Assembly (NCBI GenBank): GCA_018268015.1
Contig: JAFDXJ010000046.1
Location: 62,001-126,000, forward strand
DNA length: 64,000 nucleotides
Direction of reading: 5' to 3'
DNA from: Bacteroidota bacterium
Lineage (GTDB): Bacteria; Bacteroidota; Bacteroidia; Chitinophagales; Chitinophagaceae
Part shown: positions 9,381 through 18,371 of the stretch, piece by piece
Numbering within the stretch: position 1 is the first letter of the stretch
How the letters are laid out: each line of letters begins with the position of its first letter
Position numbers and translations under genes: made by a program
The notes under the pieces: model-generated
What the model saw: the letters and a program-made list of their open reading frames with translations, nothing else
The model's database searches: none
Told to the model about the DNA's origin: nothing

Positions 9381-10304
9381 ATGATCACCAGAAGAAATAT
9401 CCGCATAAAAGTAATGCAGGCCTTATATGCACCCGGGTTAGCCGGTACTGAAAAATCTGTAGAACAACTCAGGAAAAAATTTGCGGAATCTCATCAATTA
9501 TATTTATACCTCTTTTATGTACTTACGGAAATCATGCGATATGCTGAGAAAGAGGCTTCTATACGTGCCGGCAAAAATCTGCCAACCAAAGAAGACCTGG
9601 AAGTAAATATTAAAATATCCGGTAATGACTTCTTATGGAAAATATTAGAGTCTCCTTTTTTTAAGGAAGGAACAGAGAAATTTGATAGTTATTTTCCGGC
9701 AACTGCTGCTGTAGTGAAAAAAGTATTCCGGGGGTTGGCTGTATCACCCATTTATTTGGAATACATCAAAGATGCATCGCGCAATAAGCCGGCAGAAAGA
9801 GATATTATCAAATATATTTTTACAGATTTAATGCTACCTAATGAAGATGTCATTGCTGTATTGGAAGAATACTTTACCAATTGGCAGGATGATGCTGAAA
9901 TGATGAATAAACTTGTTTTAAATAATCTTCAAAAGCCGGGGAGTTTTTCTTATGAAGCATTTATATCTACGGAAAAAGCCATTTTTGGAGAATCGCTTTT
10001 ATTAACCGTTCTGGAAAAAGGGACATACTTAAAAAGTATGATTACTCCAAAGTTAAAGAATTGGGATGTGGAAAGAATTGCATTACTGGATATGATCATC
10101 ATGCAAATGGGAATAGCGGAGTTTTTATTTTTTGAAAGTATCCCCACGAAAGTCACTATTAATGAATATATAGATATTGCCAAAGAATATAGCACTCTAC
10201 AAAGCGGGCATTTTGTCAATGGTATTTTAGATAATCTTCATAAAGAACTCATCACCGCAGACAAGATTCATAAAGTAGCTTATAAAGTGAATGCCACTCG
10301 TTAA
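9381..10304 (+). CDS. nusB: Transcription antitermination factor NusB (long Bacteroidota form)
   Basis: NusB binds boxA RNA with S10 (NusE) in rRNA antitermination complexes. The 307-aa product starts with MITRRNIRIKVMQALYA, the usual N-terminal helix of the family. The recognisable NusB fold is completed in the C-terminal third (LLDMIIMQMGIAEFL, IPTKVTINEYIDIAKEYS, FVNGILDNL). It is about twice the length of proteobacterial NusB (about 140 aa), with a middle insertion of about 140 residues, as is usual in this phylum. Its stop lies 2 bp from the stop of the convergent cytochrome gene. Confidence 0.93.
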   Translation: MITRRNIRIKVMQALYAPGLAGTEKSVEQLRKKFAESHQLYLYLFYVLTEIMRYAEKEASIRAGKNLPTKEDLEVNIKISGNDFLWKILESPFFKEGTEKFDSYFPATAAVVKKVFRGLAVSPIYLEYIKDASRNKPAERDIIKYIFTDLMLPNEDVIAVLEEYFTNWQDDAEMMNKLVLNNLQKPGSFSYEAFISTEKAIFGESLLLTVLEKGTYLKSMITPKLKNWDVERIALLDMIIMQMGIAEFLFFESIPTKVTINEYIDIAKEYSTLQSGHFVNGILDNLHKELITADKIHKVAYKVNATR

Positions 10305-10306
10305 GC

Positions 10307-11269
10307 TTACTGATATGTAAAATGATCTATTTTATGACTAATGGGCTTAAGCGTTTTCAGGTATTGATAAATAGAACGTAAATCTGAACTATCCATACCA
10401 CTATACATTGTCCAGGGCATAACCGTATTTATTTCTTTGGGAGTCATCTCGCGAACATTGGCAGGATTGGAATATGATTTAAATCTGGATACGAAATCAT
10501 TTTCACTCCAATTTCCAATTCCGGTATTTTGATCAGGCGTAATATTTGCTGATTTAAGTAAGCCATTGGGCATTTTAAATTCTCTTCCTCCACTGAAGGA
10601 TAATTCCATTACTAATTTGCCTTTTTCAAAGGGTGTATGACAATCTATACAACTGGCGGCATTGGTTAGATAAGCGCCATAAGAAATGGAGTCCGAGGCG
10701 GGAGGCCTTTTAGTAAATGTTGCTTTTTTGGGAATTGTATTCACAATAAAATTCATTGGAAAATCAATAGAGCGTACCGGAACAGCATTTTCAATGGGAG
10801 CAAGGCTCCGAATATACGCGATAATATCCATGACATCTTCCCGATCCATCTTTCCATAATTTGCATATGGCATTACCGGGAAAAGGGCTTCCCCTTTTTT
10901 ATTGACTCCGGTAGTAATGGTCCTGAATATTTCACCATTGGTCCAATCTTTTATACCAGCAGGCGTAATATTTTTTGAATAAAAATTTCCCGGGAATGAT
11001 GCCTCATGTCCAAAATAGGCGCCACCTTTTCCTAAAGTACCCGGTATAAGTGGTCCTGAAAATTTAGTCCAGTCCCTGGTGGAATGGCAATCCATACAAA
11101 CAGTAACATGGTTTGCCAAGTAAGCTCCATGTTGAATGTGTTCCATAGAAGTATTCAATGTGATATCTTCAGGAGCACCTACATTCGGCAAAAAATATTT
11201 CACATAAATCAATCCACAAATAATGGCAATGACAACTATTGCCAGAATAGAAATGAGTATTTTTTTCAT
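10307..11269 (-). CDS. Membrane-anchored diheme cytochrome c
   Basis: A periplasm-facing electron carrier with two c-type haem sites, CMDCH (C58/C61/H62) and CIDCH (C207/C210/H211). Each is followed by the layout of a class I cytochrome domain. The chosen start (ATG at 11267-11269, 320 aa) puts a single hydrophobic anchor at residues 4-24. The open frame begins 20 codons earlier, but that extension is basic and would bury the anchor. It resembles the cytochrome subunits that accompany alcohol or aldose dehydrogenases, but no dehydrogenase lies beside it, so its partner is unknown. Confidence 0.85.
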   Translation of the reverse strand: MKKILISILAIVVIAIICGLIYVKYFLPNVGAPEDITLNTSMEHIQHGAYLANHVTVCMDCHSTRDWTKFSGPLIPGTLGKGGAYFGHEASFPGNFYSKNITPAGIKDWTNGEIFRTITTGVNKKGEALFPVMPYANYGKMDREDVMDIIAYIRSLAPIENAVPVRSIDFPMNFIVNTIPKKATFTKRPPASDSISYGAYLTNAASCIDCHTPFEKGKLVMELSFSGGREFKMPNGLLKSANITPDQNTGIGNWSENDFVSRFKSYSNPANVREMTPKEINTVMPWTMYSGMDSSDLRSIYQYLKTLKPISHKIDHFTYQ

Positions 11270-11503
11270 GGCATATTTGTTTTGGATTATAAAAGTAGAT
11301 CTTTTGATCAAATATTTACTTTTTTTCAATGAATGATCCCTTTCAATAAAGACATGATTTTATGTGCTTTGATCCTATGCAGAGTGAAAAGATGCAAAGA
11401 CATTTGATTAAATGAGGTAAGAAAAAGAAAGTTGAGAAATTTTTGTAGATGAAGAAAAGCAATAATTCAGGAAAATACTGCTGAAATAATCTTGTATAAG
11501 AAT

Positions 11504-12964
11504 TTAATGCGTGTGCCTCCTGGTTAAAATACCACCGGATGCTTCCTTAATTGTATTTGCATAGACAAAGGCCCTGGAATCAACTTCATATACAAGATTT
11601 TTTAGTTTTCGCAATTCCATACGGGTAATAACCGTAAAAATAATATCTACATCTGCGCTCACTTCAAATTTCCCGGGTAAAAAACCTCTTTCCCCTTTAT
11701 ATATGGTGATGCCGCGCCCAAGCTTATTCACCAATTCATATTTGATGGCTTCGCTTTTTCCGGAAATGATTGTTACGCCGGTATAAGCCTGAATTCCTTC
11801 TACTACATAATCAATAGTACGTGTAGCAGCAAAATAAGTAAGGATGGAATATAAAGAGGTCTCAATTCCAAATTCAAAGGCAGCAACTGTGAAAATCAGG
11901 ATATTCAATCCCAAAATTATTTCAGTGATGGTAAATGAAGTTCGTTTTAACGTATAGAGGGCCAGCACTTCAATACCGTCTAAAGCAGCGCCTGCACGCA
12001 TGACAAGTCCTATACCCAATCCCAGAAAGATGCCCCCAAAAACGGAGACCAGGAGTTTATCATGTGTTATAGCCATTGTAGGTATCAGGTAGAGACAGGC
12101 TCCAAATAACACAACACTTGTAAAAATACGGATGGCAAATTTCTGCCCTAGGGTAAAATAACTCAAAATGATTAAAGGAATATTTAGAAGTATTACCAGC
12201 CCGGATAAGTTAAAATGATACAGTTCATGCAGCAATAAGGAGAGCCCGGTAATGCCGCCATCGAAAAACTGGTTGGGGACTAAAAAATATTTTAAGGCTA
12301 TCCCCGCAATAAAAACGCCCAAAATATTCAGGATTGCATCCTGGATCATTTCTTGAAGGTTGACCTTTTGCTTTTTGGGTAATGATTTAGTTAAAATAAA
12401 TTTTAATTTTTTCAGGGTCTCCTGTTTTTTATTTTCTAATTCTGATGAGGCGGATTTTGTAAAATAATGATGCGCAGAAATGAATTCAATTTGCTTCATA
12501 ATCCATTCCGTATAGGTAGTCACAATTCCATTTCTTTTAAATTCAAGAAATAATTTATGGGAATATTCTTCATATTCATCCGTTCCCAAATAAAAGAGGT
12601 CTGCATCACAAATAATCTGGCTTAAATGATTGGTAGGCGATTGAGGCAATTGAGTAGCCATAATCATGTTGCAAATAATGTCTATTTGTTCCGGGGAATA
12701 TTCAAAATCCGGCAAGTGTTTTTTAGCAACCTGGCAGGATATGCTCTCATGATTATGATAATTTTGTAAAAAACCGGCATCATGAAAAAGAGCTGCAGTC
12801 AATAACATAGTGCGGTCATCGCCGGTTACATTTTCCAAATCAGCAAGGTAAGATGCCGCATTGATCACATTTTTTGTGTGCTGGGTATTATGATAAGTGG
12901 TATAGGAAGGCAAACCCTTATCAAGTTGTATTATTAGAAAATTATACGCTTTTTCAAACTGCAT
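11504..12964 (-). CDS. HD-domain phosphohydrolase fused to a YitT-family membrane protein
   Basis: A 486-aa two-part protein. Residues 1-200 form an HD domain with its metal ligands in place: H29, H61-D62 (LFHDAGF) and D120 (CDADLF). Residues of about 215-380 contain 5-6 transmembrane helices of the YitT family, with FDGGITGLSLLL and GIGLVMRAGAALDGIEVL. The C-terminal 100 residues match DUF2179, a cytosolic ligand-binding-like domain that usually ends YitT proteins. HD domains often hydrolyse nucleotides or cyclic nucleotides. The gene starts 24 bp after the adenylate cyclase, so a role in the same nucleotide signal is plausible but unproven. The fusion is unusual, since YitT proteins normally lack an HD domain. 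Confidence 0.85.
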   Translation of the reverse strand: MQFEKAYNFLIIQLDKGLPSYTTYHNTQHTKNVINAASYLADLENVTGDDRTMLLTAALFHDAGFLQNYHNHESISCQVAKKHLPDFEYSPEQIDIICNMIMATQLPQSPTNHLSQIICDADLFYLGTDEYEEYSHKLFLEFKRNGIVTTYTEWIMKQIEFISAHHYFTKSASSELENKKQETLKKLKFILTKSLPKKQKVNLQEMIQDAILNILGVFIAGIALKYFLVPNQFFDGGITGLSLLLHELYHFNLSGLVILLNIPLIILSYFTLGQKFAIRIFTSVVLFGACLYLIPTMAITHDKLLVSVFGGIFLGLGIGLVMRAGAALDGIEVLALYTLKRTSFTITEIILGLNILIFTVAAFEFGIETSLYSILTYFAATRTIDYVVEGIQAYTGVTIISGKSEAIKYELVNKLGRGITIYKGERGFLPGKFEVSADVDIIFTVITRMELRKLKNLVYEVDSRAFVYANTIKEASGGILTRRHTH

Positions 12965-12987
12965 GTAGTGTATTTACCATAAACCCT

Positions 12988-14019
12988 TTAGTTCAATACT
13001 TCATAAAGCATTACTTCCGCGGTCTTATTTTTTAATGATGAGGGGCCAATTTTCTGGCAATTGAAAGATTGTTTTACTTTTTCATAGCAATCTTCCGTGA
13101 TGATTACCTGGTTTTTCCCGGCTATAGCTTGCAGGCGTTGTGCCGTATTTACCGTATCTCCGATAACGGTAAAGTCGAGGCGCTTTAAAGTAGCAGAACC
13201 AATATTTCCGGATATCATTTCTCCACTATTAATGCCTATGGAAACTTTTGGTGAAAAACCCACTTCTTCAGGTAATACATCAATAGCTTTTTTAATGGCA
13301 AGGGAGGCATCTATTGCCCTGTCAAGATGATAAGTGCCTTTAAAGACTGCCATAATGCAATCGCCGATAAATTTATCTATGGTGCCATTTTGTGCAATGA
13401 TTTCTTTGACCATTACATCAAAATAACGATTAAGCATTTTAACTACGGTATCGGGTGTTTCTTTTTCACTGATAGATGTGAAGCTGCAAATATCTATAAA
13501 AGCAACAGTTGCCGAGATCGTTTCATTAGCAGTAAGTGAATTTTCATATTCGCGAGAACCCATGAAAGTCAGCACATTTTCATCCACATACATTTTAAGG
13601 ATATTATTTTCTTTGATGGCTTGTAAAGTTTGTTTTAGTTGTTGTACATGATGAATGGTCTTCTCCATCGTTTTTTCAAGGTCATCAAAATTAACCGGCT
13701 TTGTTACGAAATCAAAGGCGCCTCTGTTCATGGCTGTTCTTATATTATCCATATCTCCATAAGCGGAAACCATGACGGCTTTGATTAATGGACAACTTTC
13801 TGATAGTTTTGAAAGGAGAGATAAGCCATCCATTTCGGGCATATTGATATCACTGAGTACAATGTCAATTTCCGGATCTTGCTTGATTTTATCAAGCGCC
13901 TCTTTGCCATTGGCCGCAAAAATAAATTCATAAATATGTTCCCTGATCTTTTGACGAAACTTTTGCCGAATTAATGTTTCCAGGTCGGCTTCGTCATCAG
14001 CGACTAAAATTTTGGTCAT
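12988..14019 (-). CDS. Response regulator with class III adenylate cyclase output
   Basis: A soluble 343-aa protein. Residues 1-125 are a receiver (acidic DDE at 8-10, phospho-acceptor D57 in LSDINMPEMDG, K107 in TKP). A helical linker of about 40 residues follows, then a class III nucleotide cyclase domain (about 170-343). All six expected cyclase residues can be seen: metal ligands D176 and D220, K216 and D282 for adenine recognition, and N291/R295 for the transition state. The K/D pair argues for cAMP rather than cGMP. Its start overlaps the stop of the upstream stand-alone receiver by 4 nt (ATGA), and the HK lies one gene further up, so cyclase activity is probably phosphorylation-controlled. 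Confidence 0.92.
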   Translation of the reverse strand: MTKILVADDEADLETLIRQKFRQKIREHIYEFIFAANGKEALDKIKQDPEIDIVLSDINMPEMDGLSLLSKLSESCPLIKAVMVSAYGDMDNIRTAMNRGAFDFVTKPVNFDDLEKTMEKTIHHVQQLKQTLQAIKENNILKMYVDENVLTFMGSREYENSLTANETISATVAFIDICSFTSISEKETPDTVVKMLNRYFDVMVKEIIAQNGTIDKFIGDCIMAVFKGTYHLDRAIDASLAIKKAIDVLPEEVGFSPKVSIGINSGEMISGNIGSATLKRLDFTVIGDTVNTAQRLQAIAGKNQVIITEDCYEKVKQSFNCQKIGPSSLKNKTAEVMLYEVLN

Positions 14020-14393
14020 TGAGTTTTTGTTTTCAACTTTTCTTTTAAAGCAATAAAATCAACCGGTTTGGTAAGAAAATCATCTGCGCCCAATTTTATT
14101 GCTTCATTATAATTGTCTTTATCCCCATAGGCTGTAATCATCATTACAATGGGGGGTGGTTTCTCAAATTTTTCTTTAATATGTTTCAGTAGTTCCAGTC
14201 CACTCATTCCGGGCATATTGATATCGGAAAGGATGAGTACGGCCTCATGTTCATTTGCATTCATGAATTCCAGTGCTTCTTCCCCGGAGAAAGCAAAAGC
14301 AAGTATGATTTCTCCATTTTTTATTTCTTTTCGAAAACGTTGTTCAAAAAGTGTTTTTACATCCTGTTCATCATCTACGACCAAAATTTTCAT
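14016..14393 (-). CDS. Stand-alone response-regulator receiver domain
   Basis: A 125-aa CheY-like protein with DDE at 7-9, phospho-acceptor D57 (LSDINMPGMSG), T/S switch residue in MMITAYGD and the TKP lysine near the end. There is no output domain. It lies between the HK (9-bp gap) and the receiver-cyclase (4-nt overlap). It could be a phosphate sink, a shuttle to another partner, or a competitor for the same kinase. Its receiver resembles the neighbouring one (same LSDINMP core), which suggests a local duplication. Confidence 0.93.
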   Translation of the reverse strand: MKILVVDDEQDVKTLFEQRFRKEIKNGEIILAFAFSGEEALEFMNANEHEAVLILSDINMPGMSGLELLKHIKEKFEKPPPIVMMITAYGDKDNYNEAIKLGADDFLTKPVDFIALKEKLKTKTQ

Positions 14394-14402
14394 AGTCTCA
14401 TT

Positions 14403-15386
14403 TTAAGATGGTAAGATAATAATAAATGTGGTACCCATACCTTCTTTTGACTGCAAATGTAATTGACCTCCCTGAGCTTTTATCAGGTCAAAACTTAAAC
14501 TTAAACCAAGTCCTGTACCCTGACCGGTCGGTTTTGTAGTAAAAAAAGGCTGAAATATTTTATTTTTAATGGTTTCAGGGATACCTGTGCCATTATCTTC
14601 CACGCGAATTTCAATTTTATTTTCCAAATTTTTTGTTGAAATTTTTACTGTTGGTAAATAATTTTCTCCGACTGTTTTTTTCTTTTCATTGGTGGCATAA
14701 AAAGCATTTGTAAGGAGATTGAGCAGAACGCGTCCTATATCCTGGGCATTGATATTTATTAAACCAATAGATGGGTCAAAGGATGTTTCAAGGGTCGCAT
14801 TAAAAGTTTTATCTTTTGCCCTTAGGCCATGATAACTGAGCCTGGAATATTCATCGCATAATGCATTGATACTGGTGGGTTCTTTTGTGCCGGTATTATT
14901 CCTGGAATGCTGCAACATACTTTTTACAATCGCTGCGGCTCTTTTTCCATGATGATTGATTTTGTCTTCATTCTCTTTGAAAATATTTATAATACTTTCT
15001 TCATCTTGAACATTTCTTTCATTGATTGGTTTTTGAATGGCCAGAGCCAGCTCATCTGCTAATTCTATATTGATATCCGAGAAATTATTTACAAAATTGA
15101 GGGGGTTTTGGATTTCATGAGCGATCCCAGCAGTGAGTTCACCCAGGGAAGCCATTTTTTCATTTTGTATGAGTTGATCCTGCGTTTCCTTTAATTCTTT
15201 CAGCGTAGTTTCCAAAGCCACTTTTTGTTCATCAATTTTTTGTTTTTGTGTCTGTAATAAATTAAAATCCTTTTGTTTATGACGATAGGAGATGATGAAG
15301 AAAAGTATGAAGCCAAACAATAAAAGTATGATGAGCAAGCCTGCACAAACAAACACAATAACGTCTGATGAATTGATATTATTCAT
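14403..15386 (-). CDS. Sensor histidine kinase, single-anchor, with the shared HK transmitter
   Basis: A 327-aa kinase with one N-terminal membrane helix (about 8-33), a short coiled coil and the transmitter shared by all ten HKs of the window. The dimerisation/phospho-acceptor helix reads [18 protein letters not shown] with H90. An HHGKRA segment and the N-box LLTNAFYA follow, then DNGTGIP, and an F/G2 region with [17 protein letters not shown]. There is no periplasmic sensor domain, so input may come from the membrane protein encoded just upstream, whose stop it overlaps by 8 nt. The tail ends IILPS, unlike the LPVV/LPVI of HKs with a repeat at their stop, and no repeat is present here. The two receivers downstream are its likely partners. 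Confidence 0.92.
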   Translation of the reverse strand: MNNINSSDVIVFVCAGLLIILLLFGFILFFIISYRHKQKDFNLLQTQKQKIDEQKVALETTLKELKETQDQLIQNEKMASLGELTAGIAHEIQNPLNFVNNFSDINIELADELALAIQKPINERNVQDEESIINIFKENEDKINHHGKRAAAIVKSMLQHSRNNTGTKEPTSINALCDEYSRLSYHGLRAKDKTFNATLETSFDPSIGLININAQDIGRVLLNLLTNAFYATNEKKKTVGENYLPTVKISTKNLENKIEIRVEDNGTGIPETIKNKIFQPFFTTKPTGQGTGLGLSLSFDLIKAQGGQLHLQSKEGMGTTFIIILPS

Positions 15387-16074
15387 GTGATGGTATCAAT
15401 TTTACCCGGTAAGATACATTTAATATAATGGCTAGTGAATAAATTAAATACAGCAATGCACTTAATAATAAATTGATTTGATACATTATTAGGGGCGGAT
15501 CCTGCATCTGATAAACTTTAAAGCTGTGAAAGCCGGAGATTAATATATTAAAAGTGTAATAGATCAATATGATACTGTTAAACCAAAATACGCCATCTTT
15601 TAAAAAAGAATCATTTAAATGTGATGTGCGGATCTGAAAAAAAAGCATCAGTGACAGAAAGACGAGCAGGATATTTTCCAGCATCATGATATTCGTATTA
15701 TCAATATTCAAAGGCTGAAGATACCTTGTATTGAGTATTTCCATTAGAAGGACTACGGATATACTTATCAGGAAGAACTTATTCCAAATTTTACCTTTTA
15801 AAAATTGCCGGTAAATGCAAGTATAAATGAAATATTCTACTGGCGTAAAAAAGTGGTAAATGATACTATTGTTCTCTCTGGCAGTACTTAAATATTTTGC
15901 AAGGTATTCGCTGATGAAGGTGATGATGATGAGGAGAGCCAGGAAACGAAATGCCCTGCTTGCTTTATGAAACAAAAAAAGGCTTAAGCATGCAGAAAGT
16001 ATTAATGTTCCATAATATAAGCTATGATAAAAATCTGTAAACATATCATTTAGGCATCTGATTATTATAATCAT
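15379..16074 (-). CDS. Multi-pass membrane protein of unknown function in the HK-cyclase operon
   Basis: I do not recognise the family. From the ATG at 16072-16074 the protein has 231 residues and about six hydrophobic helices with short loops (for example FFTPVEYFIYTCIYRQFLKG near the middle) and no large soluble domain. This start overlaps the upstream stop as ATGA. A later ATG at 16042-16044 (MFTDFYHS) is an alternative, and the open frame also extends 14 codons further up. Its stop overlaps the HK start by 8 nt. That tight coupling to a kinase without a sensor domain suggests it could be the sensory partner, but this is inference. Confidence 0.6.
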   Translation of the reverse strand: MIIIIRCLNDMFTDFYHSLYYGTLILSACLSLFLFHKASRAFRFLALLIIITFISEYLAKYLSTARENNSIIYHFFTPVEYFIYTCIYRQFLKGKIWNKFFLISISVVLLMEILNTRYLQPLNIDNTNIMMLENILLVFLSLMLFFQIRTSHLNDSFLKDGVFWFNSIILIYYTFNILISGFHSFKVYQMQDPPLIMYQINLLLSALLYLIYSLAIILNVSYRVKLIPSHE

Positions 16075-16667
16075 TTCGAGGGAGGTGGAGGAGGTGGTGG
16101 CGGTGTTTGAGGGCAACCCGGGCCGGGACAGGGATCCGCTTTGTCAAAGATTGAGGATTTCGATTTATCATTATAATCTCTCTTGTCTTTTGGGAGCATT
16201 AATTCTGATTGGCCATTTGAATTTTTATGTACGCCAATGGTGATGATTCGAATATTGGGTCTTTTCTTACTGAGAAGTCCGGGCTTTCTCCAGCGCATAC
16301 TATCTTCCCCTATATAAACCATGACTTCATCAGGTTGTATGGGTTTGTTATTTCCATCTAAAACATTATTATTATGAATAATCTCTTCCAGGCTACTCAC
16401 ACTAAAACGAAAACCTTCCAGATTTCCGTATTGATATTCAGCATCATTTGGATTATTTTGATATCTTAATAGAAAAGGATCTCTTGTCCGATAGTTATTG
16501 GTAAGATTAAAGAATGTATCTGCCGAAATCGGTTCTGAACCGTAAGAAGGCGGCCGATCTTTACTCATAGAAAACGGGAATGTATTAGCTGTGGGGCTAA
16601 AAAAATAAAAAGCTAAGCAAGTGATCAATGCTGTAGCGCCCATTTTTAAAATATCTGATTTTTGCAA
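16071..16667 (-). CDS. Unknown exported or anchored protein with a Cys/Pro-rich tail
   Basis: A 198-aa protein with no family I recognise. Residues 8-24 form a hydrophobic signal or anchor. The middle is polar, with motifs such as ADTFFNLTNNYR and VMVYIGEDSMRWRKPG. The C-terminus is striking: CPGPGCPQT followed by eight prolines and SK. It is the first gene of the operon leading to the kinase, receivers and cyclase, and its stop overlaps the next start. The proline run may serve as a spacer or cell-envelope contact. Confidence 0.6.
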   Translation of the reverse strand: MQKSDILKMGATALITCLAFYFFSPTANTFPFSMSKDRPPSYGSEPISADTFFNLTNNYRTRDPFLLRYQNNPNDAEYQYGNLEGFRFSVSSLEEIIHNNNVLDGNNKPIQPDEVMVYIGEDSMRWRKPGLLSKKRPNIRIITIGVHKNSNGQSELMLPKDKRDYNDKSKSSIFDKADPCPGPGCPQTPPPPPPPPSK

Positions 16668-16867
16668 AACCTTTTCCCGGATGGTGAATCGTTTTCATTT
16701 TTTTTCATAAATGTTAGTTTTAAATTGATACTATAAAACTACTATGAATTCTGGAAAAGGGCGAATAATATTTTCTTTGAAAGAAGTAGTTGCTTCTTTC
16801 TTAATTTTAAGCTGAATTCAGCAAATTAATGGATTGTACAAATTTGCCTTCTCATGAAATCAAATAA

Positions 16868-16890
16868 TCTCCTGAATCTGTGGTTCAGAC
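16868..16890. repeat. Family A palindromic repeat, right end only (A1)
   Basis: The sequence CTGTGGTTCAGAC is the right terminus of the family A repeat described at 49588-49689. Only this end is recognisable. It covers the last codon and the TGA stop (16885-16887) of the HK gene at 16885-18258. Confidence 0.6.
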
Positions 16891-18258
16891 GCCAGGTAAT
16901 TGAATAAGAAACTCCGTTCCTTCTCCTTCTTTACTTTCCACTCTTATTTCCCCTCCATGCGCTTTTACGATATCATAACTCAAGCTCAATCCTAATCCGG
17001 TTCCGCTTCCCGTAGGTTTTGTGGTGAAGAATGGCTGAAATACTTTATCTATGATATTTGCAGGAATCCCATTCCCATTATCCCGGATGCTGATTTCTGT
17101 TTTATCATCAAGCTTTTTTGTCTGCACGGTAACCAGTGGTTTATAAGTCGTATTGGCGATGTTTTTTTGTGCTTTAAATTTTTCATTCACGGCATAAAAA
17201 GCATTATTGAATATGTTTAGAAGTACGCGGCCAAAATCTTGTGGCACGATATCTATTTTACCAAGAGCATCATCAAAATCTGTTTTCAAATCCGCATTAA
17301 AGTTTTTATCTTTTGCCCTTAGGCCATGATAGGAAAGTCGTAAATATTCATCACAGATTGCATTTAGGTCGGTTGGTTCTTTTAAGCCCGAGTTTTTTCT
17401 TGAATGCATGAGCATGCCTTTGACAATTGCATCTGCGCGTTTTCCATGATGATTAATTTTTTCTTCATTCGCCGCTAAATCATGAAGCAGAATATTTTCC
17501 AACTCATCATCCCGTTCATCTTTTGGTTTTCGTTTTTCATTTTTTAATTCTTCAATTAATTCAGCATTTACTTCAGAAAAGTTATTGACAAAGTTTAATG
17601 GGTTTTGGATTTCATGGGCTATGCCTGCTGTAAGCTCGCCCAGGGAGGCCATTTTTTCTGACTGAATCAACTGGCTTTGCATGGATTTTAATTCATGCAG
17701 GGCTTCTTCAAGTTCTTCTTTTTGTTTGGTTATTTCAGCGGTTCTTTCTTTGACCTGCACTTCCAGGTCAGCTTTCATTTGCGTGATTATCTGGTTGTCT
17801 TTTTCTTTTGCAATGACCTGAGCGGTAGCTTTTGCTAAAGCTTTTCTTTGTCGGTTGGTAACAATCCAGACACCCACTCCCCAAAGGATAGCAAAAGTGC
17901 TGATGTTATCAAGGGTACTATCCCATGTTTTATACCTATCCGGCATAAAATATTTGATAACCAGGTTAAACAAATTAACGATTACATAAGGTGCAATAGC
18001 AATGACTATTTGGCGTGCAGGCCGAAAGATTTCCCGGCTGTATAATAAATAAGTAAAGCCAACAAGTAACAGGGCAGAAATAATTTCTTGCCCTGGAAAT
18101 ATTTTATTCATTAAAAAGCCGGAAAGCAATAAAACCGGAGATGCATACATTATCCATTTTAACCGAAGATCCCAGATGGGATTTGTCTCTTGAGTTTTAA
18201 GAGAGCTACGAAGGTATTTGGCTATAAAAAAAATCAGCAGATAATCAAGATTTATCAT
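16885..18258 (-). CDS. Sensor histidine kinase with multi-pass N-terminal membrane region
   Basis: A 457-aa kinase. The N-terminal 135 residues hold about four hydrophobic segments without a sizeable extracytoplasmic loop. A coiled coil (about 140-195, with ERTAEITKQKEELEEAL) leads to the shared transmitter with phospho-acceptor H215 (GIAHEIQNP) and a complete ATPase half ([21 protein letters not shown]). It ends QLPGV, and the stop codon lies inside a partial family A repeat. No receiver is adjacent. Upstream lies a divergent-free 113-bp gap to the esterase gene on the same strand. Confidence 0.92.
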   Translation of the reverse strand: MINLDYLLIFFIAKYLRSSLKTQETNPIWDLRLKWIMYASPVLLLSGFLMNKIFPGQEIISALLLVGFTYLLYSREIFRPARQIVIAIAPYVIVNLFNLVIKYFMPDRYKTWDSTLDNISTFAILWGVGVWIVTNRQRKALAKATAQVIAKEKDNQIITQMKADLEVQVKERTAEITKQKEELEEALHELKSMQSQLIQSEKMASLGELTAGIAHEIQNPLNFVNNFSEVNAELIEELKNEKRKPKDERDDELENILLHDLAANEEKINHHGKRADAIVKGMLMHSRKNSGLKEPTDLNAICDEYLRLSYHGLRAKDKNFNADLKTDFDDALGKIDIVPQDFGRVLLNIFNNAFYAVNEKFKAQKNIANTTYKPLVTVQTKKLDDKTEISIRDNGNGIPANIIDKVFQPFFTTKPTGSGTGLGLSLSYDIVKAHGGEIRVESKEGEGTEFLIQLPGV

Positions 18259-18371
18259 AACCGAAAATGTTATATTAAATTTATTGAATGACTATTTTGA
18301 AACAATACAGTACCTCATTGGTCATTATAAAAGTAATGCTTATTGAGGGAAAATTTTTGTATAAAAAAGAA

